Shown here piece by piece: positions 15,500 to 24,025 of a DNA stretch of 32,539 bases (position 1 is the first letter of the stretch; each line of letters starts with the position of its first letter). The notes under the pieces were generated by a model. That model saw only the letters and a program-made list of their open reading frames with translations, was not told the origin of the DNA and searched no databases. The stretch is taken from contig JBPOJB010000071.1 in NCBI GenBank assembly GCA_052034005.1, positions 1 to 32,539 of the forward strand, written 5' to 3'. This DNA is from JAAYDI01 sp052034005. GTDB lineage: Bacteria > Planctomycetota > Planctomycetia > Pirellulales > Pirellulaceae. A program made the translations under genes and the position numbers.

Positions 15500-18307
15500 A
15501 TGCCGATCACGCGGGAGTTCATTGATTGGAGTCAGCCGGCGCTGCCGGCAGTGGTCGATCATCTGTGCGGCCGATACCTGCGCGACGACGTCCTGGACCT
15601 CGACCAGGTGGTCCTTGTGTTTCCCGGCGGGCGGGCGGGGCGGCGGCTGCTGGAGCTGCTGGTGGAGCACGCCGCGCGGCGCGGGCTGATCCTGCGGCCG
15701 CCCCGACGCTGCACGGTCGGGCAGTTGCCGGAACTGTTGTACGAGCCTCAACGCCCGTTCGCCGGCGAGCTGGTCCAGCGTCTGGCGTGGGTCCAAGCGC
15801 TGCGCGAAACCGGTCCGGACGCCTGCGAGCCGTTCATTCCCCAGTTGCCGGACGCCGACCATCTGGCCGGCTGGATGGAGCTGGGTGCGCTCCTCCAGCG
15901 TCAGCATCGCGAATTGGCGGCCGATGCTTTGGATTTCGCGGAAGTGGCTCGGCGGGGCCCGGCGGTGGCGGGGTTCCGCGAATCACCCCGCTGGATGTTC
16001 CTCAGCACGGTCCAGCAGCGTTACCTGGCGATCCTGGACGAGTTGGGTCTGTGGGATCTGCAGACCGCGCGGCTGGTCGCGATCGGCCAGCGGGAATGCC
16101 GCACGAACCAGGACATCGTGCTGGTCGCGACGACGGACATGAACGTGGCAACGCGCCGCATGCTGGATCAAGTCGCGGATCGCGTCACGGCGCTGATCCA
16201 CGCGCCCGGCTCGCTGGCCGACCGGTTTGACGAGCATGGTTGTCTCGTTCCGGACGCCTGGCACGACGCGCCGATCGACTTGCGGACCGAGCAAGTGCAT
16301 GTCGTGCAGGGTCCGGCGGAGCAGGCGGAGGCGGTCGTGGCGACGATCGCGGGGTACGGCGGGCGGTATCGCGCGGACCAGATCGTGGTGGGCGTGTTGG
16401 ACGAGCAGCTGGTGCCGCACCTGCTGCAGAAGCTGCACCAGGCGCAGCTTCCAGCGCGATGGGTAGTGGGCCAGACGGTCGGTCAAACGGCGCCGTACAA
16501 GCTGCTGGAGGCGTGGGCCGATGTCATCCGCTACGGGGACCGATTCGTGGACTTCGCGGCGCTGGTGCGACATCCGGACGTCGTCCGGTACGTGGAGTCA
16601 GGGGGGGCAGCTCCCAACTGGCTGGCGGAGCTGGACGCGTACTACAGCGCGCACTTGCCGCCGCGCGTGGGCCAGTGGGTGGGTGCTGGCGGGGACCACG
16701 AGCAGTTGAAGCAGGTCGTGGCGCGGATCCAGGATGTCGCGCGGCCGCTGACGGGCGGCAGTCGCACGCTGGCCGACTGGGCCGAGCCGATCGCCGGGTT
16801 GCTGAGCGCCTGCTATGGCAACCGGGTGCTCGCGGCGGACGATCCCGACCAGTACTACACGCTCAAGTCGCTGGAGCACCTGCGCGACGCGCTGGTGGAG
16901 TTCCAGCGGGTCCCGGCGCGGATTGCCCCGCGGGTGACTGCTCCTGATGCGATCGGGCAGCTGCTTGAGCAGGTCGGCGGTGCGCAGATCCCCGCGCCGC
17001 ATGCGCCGCATCAAATCGAGCTGCTCGGCTGGCTGGAACTGCCGCTCGACATGGCGCCCGCGCTGGTGGCCACGTCGTTCAACGAAGGGTTTGTTCCAAC
17101 GTCGGTCAATTCGGATCTGTTCCTGCCCAACGCGCTGCGCCAGCAACTCGACCTGCTGGACAACCGCCGACGCTATGCGCGCGACGCCTATGCATTGAGC
17201 GTCCTGTTGGCCTCGCGCGAAGACCTCACGTTGATCGCCGGCCGGCGGACGGGGGGCGGCGACCCGCTCATTCCGAGCCGGCTGGCGTTCGCCGCTGATC
17301 CGGAGACGATGGCGCGGCGCGCCAAGGCGTTCTTTCGGGCCGATGTGTCGGGCGCGCCCGGTCCGCGGGGCGGGCGCGCGGGGGCGGTCGCCGGCAAGTC
17401 GCGCTTCGTCATCCGGAAGCCGCCGCGACTGGCGCGGCCCCTTACGACGATCCGCGTGACCGGCTTCCGCGACTACCTGACCTGCCCCTACCGGTTCTAC
17501 CTCCGACATGTGCTGGACCTGGCCCCCCAGGACGATGCCGCGCGAGAGCTGGGGCCGGACACGTTCGGGACGCTCTTGCATGACGTGCTTCAGCGATTCG
17601 GCAGGGATCCGGCGATGCGGCGGGAAACGGACCCGGCCGCGATCAGCCGCTATCTCCACCATGAACTCAATCAGTCTGTAACGTCCCGCTACGGCCAGGA
17701 CCACTTGCCGGCCGTGGCGGTCCAGGCGCTGCATGCGCAGGCGCGCCTGGATGCGTTCGCCTGCTGGCAAGCCAAACGGGCGCGCGACGGCTGGGAGATC
17801 CGGTATGTGGAATCCTCCGGCGGCTCGGCGCCGGCTTGCCTGCCGTTGCGCGATGGCGTCAGTGTCACGCTCAGGGGCCGGATCGATCGGATTGACTGCC
17901 GGGACGGTCAATGGGCGATCCTCGACTACAAGACCGATGACACGAAGAAGACACCGCAGGAGACGCACCTGCAGGGCGGGCAATGGGTGGATCTGCAGCT
18001 GCCGCTGTATCTCCATCTCGCCCGTACACTGGGCATCGACGGTCCGATGCAGCTGGGATACATCGTGTTGCCGAAAGACGTTTCTCAGGTCGAAGTGCTG
18101 ATGGCCGACTGGGACAGCGACCTGCTGGCCGAGGCCGACCAGCGGGCGATCGACGTGGCCCAGCGGATCTACGACCAGGAGTTCTGGCCGCCGGCGACGG
18201 GGGTACCTCGGACGCTCACGGAGTACGCGGTCATCTGCCAGGACTATGCGCTGCGGCGGAACCTGGAGGAGGACCTTATGGCGGAGGCGGATCCATGCAC
18301 CCACTGA
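15500..18307 (+). CDS. addB: AddB-like inactivated helicase-nuclease subunit
   Basis: This 935-aa protein looks like the AddB partner of an AddAB (RecBCD-type) complex that resects double-strand DNA breaks before recombination. The N-terminal LVFPGGRAGRRLLE (about residues 38-51) stands where a Walker A would be, so this helicase-like domain lacks ATPase motifs, as in alphaproteobacterial-type AddB. Near residue 655 comes TGFRDYLTCPYRFYL. A PD-(D/E)XK nuclease core lies at about 795-815 (RIDRID...LDYKTDD). Of the four AddB iron-sulfur cysteines only the TCPYRF one and a single late one (VICQDY) are evident. The ATG at 15500 has GGAGG 9 nt upstream. It overlaps addA by 13 bp. Confidence 0.8.
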   Translation: MPITREFIDWSQPALPAVVDHLCGRYLRDDVLDLDQVVLVFPGGRAGRRLLELLVEHAARRGLILRPPRRCTVGQLPELLYEPQRPFAGELVQRLAWVQALRETGPDACEPFIPQLPDADHLAGWMELGALLQRQHRELAADALDFAEVARRGPAVAGFRESPRWMFLSTVQQRYLAILDELGLWDLQTARLVAIGQRECRTNQDIVLVATTDMNVATRRMLDQVADRVTALIHAPGSLADRFDEHGCLVPDAWHDAPIDLRTEQVHVVQGPAEQAEAVVATIAGYGGRYRADQIVVGVLDEQLVPHLLQKLHQAQLPARWVVGQTVGQTAPYKLLEAWADVIRYGDRFVDFAALVRHPDVVRYVESGGAAPNWLAELDAYYSAHLPPRVGQWVGAGGDHEQLKQVVARIQDVARPLTGGSRTLADWAEPIAGLLSACYGNRVLAADDPDQYYTLKSLEHLRDALVEFQRVPARIAPRVTAPDAIGQLLEQVGGAQIPAPHAPHQIELLGWLELPLDMAPALVATSFNEGFVPTSVNSDLFLPNALRQQLDLLDNRRRYARDAYALSVLLASREDLTLIAGRRTGGGDPLIPSRLAFAADPETMARRAKAFFRADVSGAPGPRGGRAGAVAGKSRFVIRKPPRLARPLTTIRVTGFRDYLTCPYRFYLRHVLDLAPQDDAARELGPDTFGTLLHDVLQRFGRDPAMRRETDPAAISRYLHHELNQSVTSRYGQDHLPAVAVQALHAQARLDAFACWQAKRARDGWEIRYVESSGGSAPACLPLRDGVSVTLRGRIDRIDCRDGQWAILDYKTDDTKKTPQETHLQGGQWVDLQLPLYLHLARTLGIDGPMQLGYIVLPKDVSQVEVLMADWDSDLLAEADQRAIDVAQRIYDQEFWPPATGVPRTLTEYAVICQDYALRRNLEEDLMAEADPCTH

Positions 18308-21300
18308 CCCACGTTGTGATCAGCGCGTCGGCAGGCACCGGCAAGACGTTCCAGTTGTCGAATCGGTATCTGGGCCTGCTGTATCGCGGCGTGACGCCCG
18401 ACCAGATCCTGGCCACGACGTTCACGCGCAAGGCGGCGGGCGAGATTCTGGACCGGGTGATCATCCAGCTGGCCGACGCGGTGCTGGAGCCCGCCGAGGG
18501 CAAGAAGCTCGCGGGGTGGCTGAGCGTCGCGCGGTTGCCGGTGGAACGCTGCCGGGAGATGCTCCGCCAGATGCTCCGCCAATTGCATCGCCTGCGCGTG
18601 TGCACGCTGGACGCGTTCTTCGCTCAGCTGGCCGGCAGCTTCAGCCTCGAACTGGGACTGTTGCCGGGCTGGCGGATCGTCGAGGAGTCGTACGAAGTCT
18701 ACCTGCGGGACGAAGCGATCGCGAGGACCCTGCAGGGGCATTCGGCGGCCGACGTGCAGCGGCTGGTGCATCTGATGGCCAAGGGGACCGCTCAGCGATC
18801 GGTCACGGAGCTGGTCCGCGATACGGTCGAGAGCCTTTACAGTCTGTACATGGAGACCGATGCCCGGGCGTGGCACGGCATCCCCCAGCCGCCTCGGCGG
18901 GACGACGCGGAGATGGCGGTGCTGATCCAGCAGCTGCGTGACGCGCCGCTCCCGGACGACAACCGGGTTGTCAAGGCGCGCGACCGTGACGTCGCGAAGG
19001 CCAGCGCGGGCGACTGGGAGTCGTTCATCGAGAGCGGCCTGGCCGGCGCGCTGCTCAAGGGCGCGACCACCTATCACGGCCGGAGCATTCCGGCCGAGAC
19101 GGTCGGGATCTACGCGCAGATGTTGGATCAGGCGCGGGCGGTCCTGCTGCAGCAGGTGGCCTGGCAGACCGAGGCCACCTACGAGCTGCTGGACAAGTTC
19201 CACCAGGTGTATGCACAACTCAAACAGCAGGCGGGCGCCATGCGGTTTGACGACGTCACGCGCGCGCTCTCCCGCGACGATCGCCTGGGGGACCTCGACC
19301 GACAGCACTATCGGCTCGACACGAGCGTGGTGCACCTGCTGTTGGATGAGTTCCAGGACACGTCGCTGGCGCAATGGCAGGTGCTCCGCCCGCTCGCTCA
19401 ACGCGTGACGTCACCCGAAGCGGCCGGTGCGCTGCCCGTGCCCCCCGGCCCGCCTTCGTTTCTGTCTGTCGGCGATGCGAAGCAGGCGATCTACGCGTGG
19501 CGCGGCGGGAAGTCCGAGATTCTCGGCGCGCTTCCGCAGGAACTCCACGGCCTGGAAGCTCAATCGCTGTCCGAGAGCTGGCGGTCTTCGCAGCCCGTGA
19601 TCGACGTGGTGAACTGCATCTTCCGCGACATGACGCGCCACCCGAATCTCAAGCAACACGAGCAGCCCGTGATCGACTGGTGCAACCGGTTCCCGGAACA
19701 TACGACCGTCCGGGGCGATCGGCCGGGATATGTGGAACTCAGCACGGCGCACCAGGCGGGTGACGACGAGCGGGCCGAGGATGCGAAGTTCAGCTACGCG
19801 GCGGCGCGGATCGAACAGTTGGCGGCGCTGGCGCCCGGCTGCAGCGTGGGCGTCCTGACGCGCCGCAACGATGCGGTCAAGAGGCTCATCGACGCCCTGC
19901 GCGAGCGCGGCGTGGCGGCGAGCGAAGAGGGTGGGAACCCGCTGCTCGACTCGCTCGCCGGCCAGGTGATCCTGTCACTGCTGCGACTGGCCGACCATCC
20001 CGGGAACACGATCGCGCGGTTCCACGTCGCCCAGTCCCCCCTGGCCGAGCACCTCGACTACACCGACCACACGGACGATGCTCGGACTGCCGCACTGGCC
20101 CAGGACGTGCGTGCCCGGCTGCTGCACGCGGGGTACGGTCGGGCCGTCGAGCGGTGGGCGGAGTGGTTGGAGCCAAGCTGCGATCCGCACGACCGGAGCC
20201 GCTTGCGGCAGTTCGTCGAGCTGGCCTACGGTTACCAACCGTTGGCCACGCTCCGCACGACCGATTTCCAGCGATACGTGGAGTTGAAACGAGTGGAAGA
20301 CCCGACGGCGGCCGGCGTGCGGGTCATGACAGTGCACCAGGCGAAAGGCCTGCAGTTCGATATCGTCGTGCTGCCGGACCTGGACGCCCCGTTCCCGGGC
20401 CGGCCGGACACGTTTGTCACAGGCCAGCCGTCCGCGACGGCGCCGATCGACCGGGTGTGCAGATACCGCAACGAGAAGGTCCAGCAGCTGCTCCCCGCAG
20501 AACTGCAGGCGCTGTTCAGCGAGCACGAGCGGCAATCGGTGGACGAGGCGTTGTGCGTGCTGTACGTGGCGCTGACGCGCGCGATCCACAGCCTGTACAT
20601 GATCATCGTACCGTCGAGTGAGCGGTCGCGCAGTCTGCCCAAGACCGCGGCCGGCCTGCTGCGCGCTGCACTGACCGACGGCAAGCCGCTCCCCGCCAAC
20701 CAGGTTGTGTACTGCAAGGGCGATCCACGCTGGTACGAAAAGCTGCCGGCCGCCCCCGCGCCCGCCGCAGCCGGCGCGCCCGTCGCGGCGGGCCGGCCGG
20801 TCGTCTTGGCACCCATGCGCGAAGATGCGCGGCGGGAGTTCGTGGCGCCTTCGCAACTGGAAGGCGGCGCGCAGGTGCGCGCCGCGGATGTCTTGAATCT
20901 GGGCGGATCGGCCGCCAGGTTGCGCGGCACGCTGATCCATGCGCTGTTCGAGCAGATCCGCTGGCTGGATGACGCACCGCCGGACCGAGCTCAGCTGCGC
21001 TGCACAGCCGAGTCGTTGCTGACGACCGGCCTGAACATCGAGGAACAGCTGGATGCCTTCCAGGGCATGGTCGCCCACCCCGATATCCAGGCGGTGCTGC
21101 GGCGCGCGTTTTACGAGTCACCGCGCGACGAAGGGCTGCAGCGGGCGCTGGCGGCCGCAGGAGCCGCGGCACGGCTGCGCGTCGAGGTGCATAACGAGCG
21201 GCGATTCGCCGTGCTCGACGAGGGACATATCCTGTCGGGCAGCATTGATCGACTCGTCCTGCTCCATGAACACGATCGGCTCGTGGCCGCCGACATCGTG

Positions 21301-21483
21301 GACTACAAGACCGACGCGGTGGAACCGGGCGACCTGGCGGCGCTGGAGCGGCTGGTGGAATTCTATCGGCCGCAGCTGGAGGCCTATCGGCGGGCCGTCA
21401 GCGCGATGTACCGGCTGCCGCCGGCCTGGATCTGCGCCCGCCTGCTGTTCGTCGCGGCCGGCCTGACGCGCGCCGTCGCGTGA
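18295..21483 (+). CDS. addA: AddA-like UvrD/Rep-family helicase-nuclease
   Basis: This 1062-aa protein has the SF1A helicase motifs in order: Walker A ASAGTGKT (11-18), motif Ia TTFTRKAAGE, motif II LDEFQD (350-355), motif III GDAKQAIYAWRGG, motif V TVHQAKGLQFD (about 679-689) and motif VI YVALTRA (about 757). At the C-terminus, GSIDRL followed by DIVDYKTD (around 1001-1007) is a PD-(D/E)XK nuclease core. With the upstream AddB it should form the dual-nuclease AddAB complex for break repair. The ATG at 18295 lies inside addB with GGAGG (18283-18287) 7 nt upstream, so the two are probably made together. The gene converges on the kinase gene. Confidence 0.88.
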   Translation: MHPLTHVVISASAGTGKTFQLSNRYLGLLYRGVTPDQILATTFTRKAAGEILDRVIIQLADAVLEPAEGKKLAGWLSVARLPVERCREMLRQMLRQLHRLRVCTLDAFFAQLAGSFSLELGLLPGWRIVEESYEVYLRDEAIARTLQGHSAADVQRLVHLMAKGTAQRSVTELVRDTVESLYSLYMETDARAWHGIPQPPRRDDAEMAVLIQQLRDAPLPDDNRVVKARDRDVAKASAGDWESFIESGLAGALLKGATTYHGRSIPAETVGIYAQMLDQARAVLLQQVAWQTEATYELLDKFHQVYAQLKQQAGAMRFDDVTRALSRDDRLGDLDRQHYRLDTSVVHLLLDEFQDTSLAQWQVLRPLAQRVTSPEAAGALPVPPGPPSFLSVGDAKQAIYAWRGGKSEILGALPQELHGLEAQSLSESWRSSQPVIDVVNCIFRDMTRHPNLKQHEQPVIDWCNRFPEHTTVRGDRPGYVELSTAHQAGDDERAEDAKFSYAAARIEQLAALAPGCSVGVLTRRNDAVKRLIDALRERGVAASEEGGNPLLDSLAGQVILSLLRLADHPGNTIARFHVAQSPLAEHLDYTDHTDDARTAALAQDVRARLLHAGYGRAVERWAEWLEPSCDPHDRSRLRQFVELAYGYQPLATLRTTDFQRYVELKRVEDPTAAGVRVMTVHQAKGLQFDIVVLPDLDAPFPGRPDTFVTGQPSATAPIDRVCRYRNEKVQQLLPAELQALFSEHERQSVDEALCVLYVALTRAIHSLYMIIVPSSERSRSLPKTAAGLLRAALTDGKPLPANQVVYCKGDPRWYEKLPAAPAPAAAGAPVAAGRPVVLAPMREDARREFVAPSQLEGGAQVRAADVLNLGGSAARLRGTLIHALFEQIRWLDDAPPDRAQLRCTAESLLTTGLNIEEQLDAFQGMVAHPDIQAVLRRAFYESPRDEGLQRALAAAGAAARLRVEVHNERRFAVLDEGHILSGSIDRLVLLHEHDRLVAADIVDYKTDAVEPGDLAALERLVEFYRPQLEAYRRAVSAMYRLPPAWICARLLFVAAGLTRAVA

Positions 21484-21487
21484 ACCG

Positions 21488-21505
21488 CGCCGGGGCCGGC
21501 CGGCG
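21488..21505. terminator. Hairpin between convergent addA and kinase genes
   Basis: CGCCGG-GGCCGG-CCGGCG can form a 6-bp GC stem in the 36-bp convergent gap. No T-run follows. The stem contains the same CGCCG/CGGCG core as the hairpin at 13825-13838. Confidence 0.35.
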
Positions 21506-21519
21506 GCGGCCTGCACCGG

Positions 21520-23301
21520 TCAACCGGAGTCGCGGCGCGGGACTAGCGCGACGCGGCAGCAGCGCAACATGTAGTACTGCACGAGCCCGATGGCCGCGAT
21601 GCCGATGGCCATGGGGAATGTGTGGCGCAGCGGCGGTGCCGCCACGTCCGGGTGAAACCAGCCGGACGTCGACACGACCAGGGCGTATGACACCACGCAG
21701 GCGGCAGTCACCCACCAGACCATGTGCCGGTCGAACGACAGTCCGGCGCTGGCCACCATGCACAGGTAGATGACGACCAGCGGGCTGCCCGCGCCGTCGG
21801 CGGGCAGCATCAGGAACAGTGTCAGGGCCAGGATGTCCGTCATCACCCACCAGTACCGCAATGAGGTGCGCGCGTTGGGGCGCATCATCATCAACTGGAA
21901 TCCCCAGGCATAGGCGCCGACCATCGCGATGGTCCAGGTCGCTTGCCAGTGAAAGCGGCCGCGGGAACCCGGGTTGCCGCTCAACAGGCAGACCAGGTGA
22001 TAGATGTAGAACGCGGCCATGGTGAGCAGCACGGCGGTCAGCCGGGGACGATGGCGGGCCCAGCGCAGCGCGCGGCGCCGCAGGCTCGCCGGCTTCGCCT
22101 GGATCATGTCCCCGTCGAGAAACCGCTGCAGATCATCGGCCAGCGCTTGCGCCGATCCATAGCGGTCGGAGGGCGACTTGTTCAGGCACTTCATGCAGAT
22201 CACGTTCAGATCGCGCGGCACCTGCCGGTTCATCGCGCGCGGCGGCACCGGGTCCTGCTCCAGCACGCACACCAGCGCTTCCATCGCCGTCCGGAACGGC
22301 GCGTGGCCGGTGATCAGGTGGTAGAGAATGGCGCCCAAGGCATAGATGTCAACGGCCGGACCCGACTGGTCGACCTGGCCCGCGGCCTGCTCGGGGGCCA
22401 TGTAGCCGGGTGTGCCCAGGACCTGCCCGGCCATGGTGAGCCCTTCCGTGCTGTCGGTGCGCTTGGCCAGGCCGAAATCGGTGATCTGGGGCAGGCCGCC
22501 GCGGGACAACAGCACATTGCCGGGCTTCAAGTCGCGGTGTACGACGCCCTGCTCATGCGCGTAAGCCACGGCCTTGGCCAGCTCCATGACGATGCGAGCC
22601 GCCTCTTCCATGCCGAATCGGCGTTGGCGCAGGTGGTCGGACAGGGGCAGGCCGTCGACCAGGGCCATCGCGTAGTAATGGTGCCCGGCGTGCGAGCCGA
22701 TGTCGTGGATCGGGACGATCCCCGGGTGATTGAGGCCGGCAGCCATCTCCGCCTCGGCGTAGAATCGCCGCACCGCTTCCCGTGAGGCCAGGTTGTGGTC
22801 CAGGATCATCTTCAGCGCGACCATGCGCTGCAGCTTCGTGTCGCGGGCCTCGAACACGACGCCCATCCCGCCCCGCGCGATCTCCCGCAGCAATTCGTAA
22901 TTGCCGCACTGCCGGGCGGCCGGGAGCTCGGGCAGGTCGGGCCGCGTGTCTGCCGGCCGCGCCGTATCCGGGGACGACCAGGCCCACCGGCGACCGGCCT
23001 GCTCGTCACGATGCCGCGCGAGGACGGCGGCGATCTGGACCGCCCGCTCGGGGAACTGGGAGAGGTAGTGCTGCGTGTCGCTTCCGGCCGGCCGGCACGG
23101 TTGGCATGCCAGATCGGACAGCAGCAGTTCCTCGAACAGGTGTGTCCGCAGCGGTTCCTCGACGGCGCCCAGGTAGTCGCGGATCTGCGGGCGCTGCCCC
23201 GCGCGCCAGGCCGCCTCGAACTCGTCGCAGATCTGATCGATCAGCGCGATCTCCGCCGGCGAGGGCCGGAGGGGGGCGTCGTGGCCTTGGTCCGCCGTCA
23301 T
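21520..23301 (-). CDS. Membrane Ser/Thr protein kinase with six C-terminal membrane segments
   Basis: This 593-aa protein begins with a planctomycete-type leader of about 130 residues (FEAAWRAGQRPQIRDYL). A Hanks-type kinase domain follows (134-395) with all key motifs: GGMG (144-147), K164, HRDLKPGN (255-262), DFG (275-277) and APE (302-304), so it should be active. The C-terminus has about six membrane segments (421-440, 454-471, 484-500, 506-522, 527-544, 562-579) and little outside, so sensing would occur within the membrane, as in MASE-type domains. The start overlaps the stop of the sigma gene (ATGA), which links kinase and sigma factor in one pathway. The partner substrate is unknown. 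Confidence 0.9.
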   Translation of the reverse strand: MTADQGHDAPLRPSPAEIALIDQICDEFEAAWRAGQRPQIRDYLGAVEEPLRTHLFEELLLSDLACQPCRPAGSDTQHYLSQFPERAVQIAAVLARHRDEQAGRRWAWSSPDTARPADTRPDLPELPAARQCGNYELLREIARGGMGVVFEARDTKLQRMVALKMILDHNLASREAVRRFYAEAEMAAGLNHPGIVPIHDIGSHAGHHYYAMALVDGLPLSDHLRQRRFGMEEAARIVMELAKAVAYAHEQGVVHRDLKPGNVLLSRGGLPQITDFGLAKRTDSTEGLTMAGQVLGTPGYMAPEQAAGQVDQSGPAVDIYALGAILYHLITGHAPFRTAMEALVCVLEQDPVPPRAMNRQVPRDLNVICMKCLNKSPSDRYGSAQALADDLQRFLDGDMIQAKPASLRRRALRWARHRPRLTAVLLTMAAFYIYHLVCLLSGNPGSRGRFHWQATWTIAMVGAYAWGFQLMMMRPNARTSLRYWWVMTDILALTLFLMLPADGAGSPLVVIYLCMVASAGLSFDRHMVWWVTAACVVSYALVVSTSGWFHPDVAAPPLRHTFPMAIGIAAIGLVQYYMLRCCRVALVPRRDSG

Positions 23302-23909
23302 GAGTCGAGCACCTGGGACCAGATTTCACGGATGCGGTGCAACTTCCGTTCAACGCTGCGTGTCGTCAGCTGCAGTTTCTCGGCAATCTCGTCGTTCGTG
23401 TAGCTTTCGAATTTCCAGAGCGCGATCTGCCGGAGCGTGGGGTCCTCCAGGGCCGCCAGCAACCGCTGCCCCTCCTCCTCGATGATTGCCAGCATCGGCG
23501 GCGTGGGCAAGTCATCGCCGAACTGCTGAATGCCCGGCGTGCCCTCCTCCCCCGGCGTGCCGCGGAACACGGACTCGCCACGCACCTGCCCGCCGCCCCG
23601 CTTCTTGCCGGCCAGCCGCCGTTGCTGATCGATCGTCTTGCGCATCGTCATCGTGACCAGCACGCGCCACAGGTCGCCGCGGTCTGCGATCTCGGCCAGG
23701 CGTCCGTGCTGCGCGCCGGTGCACAGGCAACGGAAGACGCTCACCGCCACATCCTCCTCGTCCGCCACCCGCCGCGGCGTATCGCCCAGCTTCTGGCGCG
23801 CCAGGCGGACCAGACGTTCGAAGTAGCGGTTCCAAAGGTCCGCCACGGCGGCTTCGTCACCCGCCTTGAGACCCGCGATCCAACGCGTCACGGGATCGTC
23901 TTCGTCCAT
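23298..23909 (-). CDS. Planctomycete ECF-like sigma factor (Sigma70_ECF type)
   Basis: This 203-aa protein has region 2 at about 15-95 (WNRYFERLVRLARQKL, then the DEEDVAVSVFRCL core) and region 4 at about 152-198 with YTNDEIAEKLQLTTRSVERK. The two are joined by a basic, glycine-rich linker. The pattern fits the ECF family that is frequent in planctomycetes and often sits beside kinase genes. It ends in an ATGA overlap with the kinase gene. It probably has its own promoter (extended -10 at 23969-23961), although the protease gene 116 bp upstream on the same strand could read through. No anti-sigma gene is nearby, so control by the kinase is a reasonable inference. Confidence 0.88.
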   Translation of the reverse strand: MDEDDPVTRWIAGLKAGDEAAVADLWNRYFERLVRLARQKLGDTPRRVADEEDVAVSVFRCLCTGAQHGRLAEIADRGDLWRVLVTMTMRKTIDQQRRLAGKKRGGGQVRGESVFRGTPGEEGTPGIQQFGDDLPTPPMLAIIEEEGQRLLAALEDPTLRQIALWKFESYTNDEIAEKLQLTTRSVERKLHRIREIWSQVLDS

Positions 23910-23960
23910 GGCGTCTGCTGCTCTCCAGAAGTCTGCAACCGGAACCAGCGCCTCCTGGCG

Positions 23961-23969
23961 ATTGTATCA
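23961..23969 (-). promoter_or_regulatory. Extended -10 promoter of the sigma-kinase operon
   Basis: On the minus strand TGA-TACAAT (23969-23961) is an extended -10 element about 52 nt before the sigma ATG. No good -35 box was found. Confidence 0.4.
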
Positions 23970-24025
23970 CGGCGGACGCCGATCCGCTGCCGCCACCCGG
24001 CGCCGGCCGCCAACGACCGGCAGGC

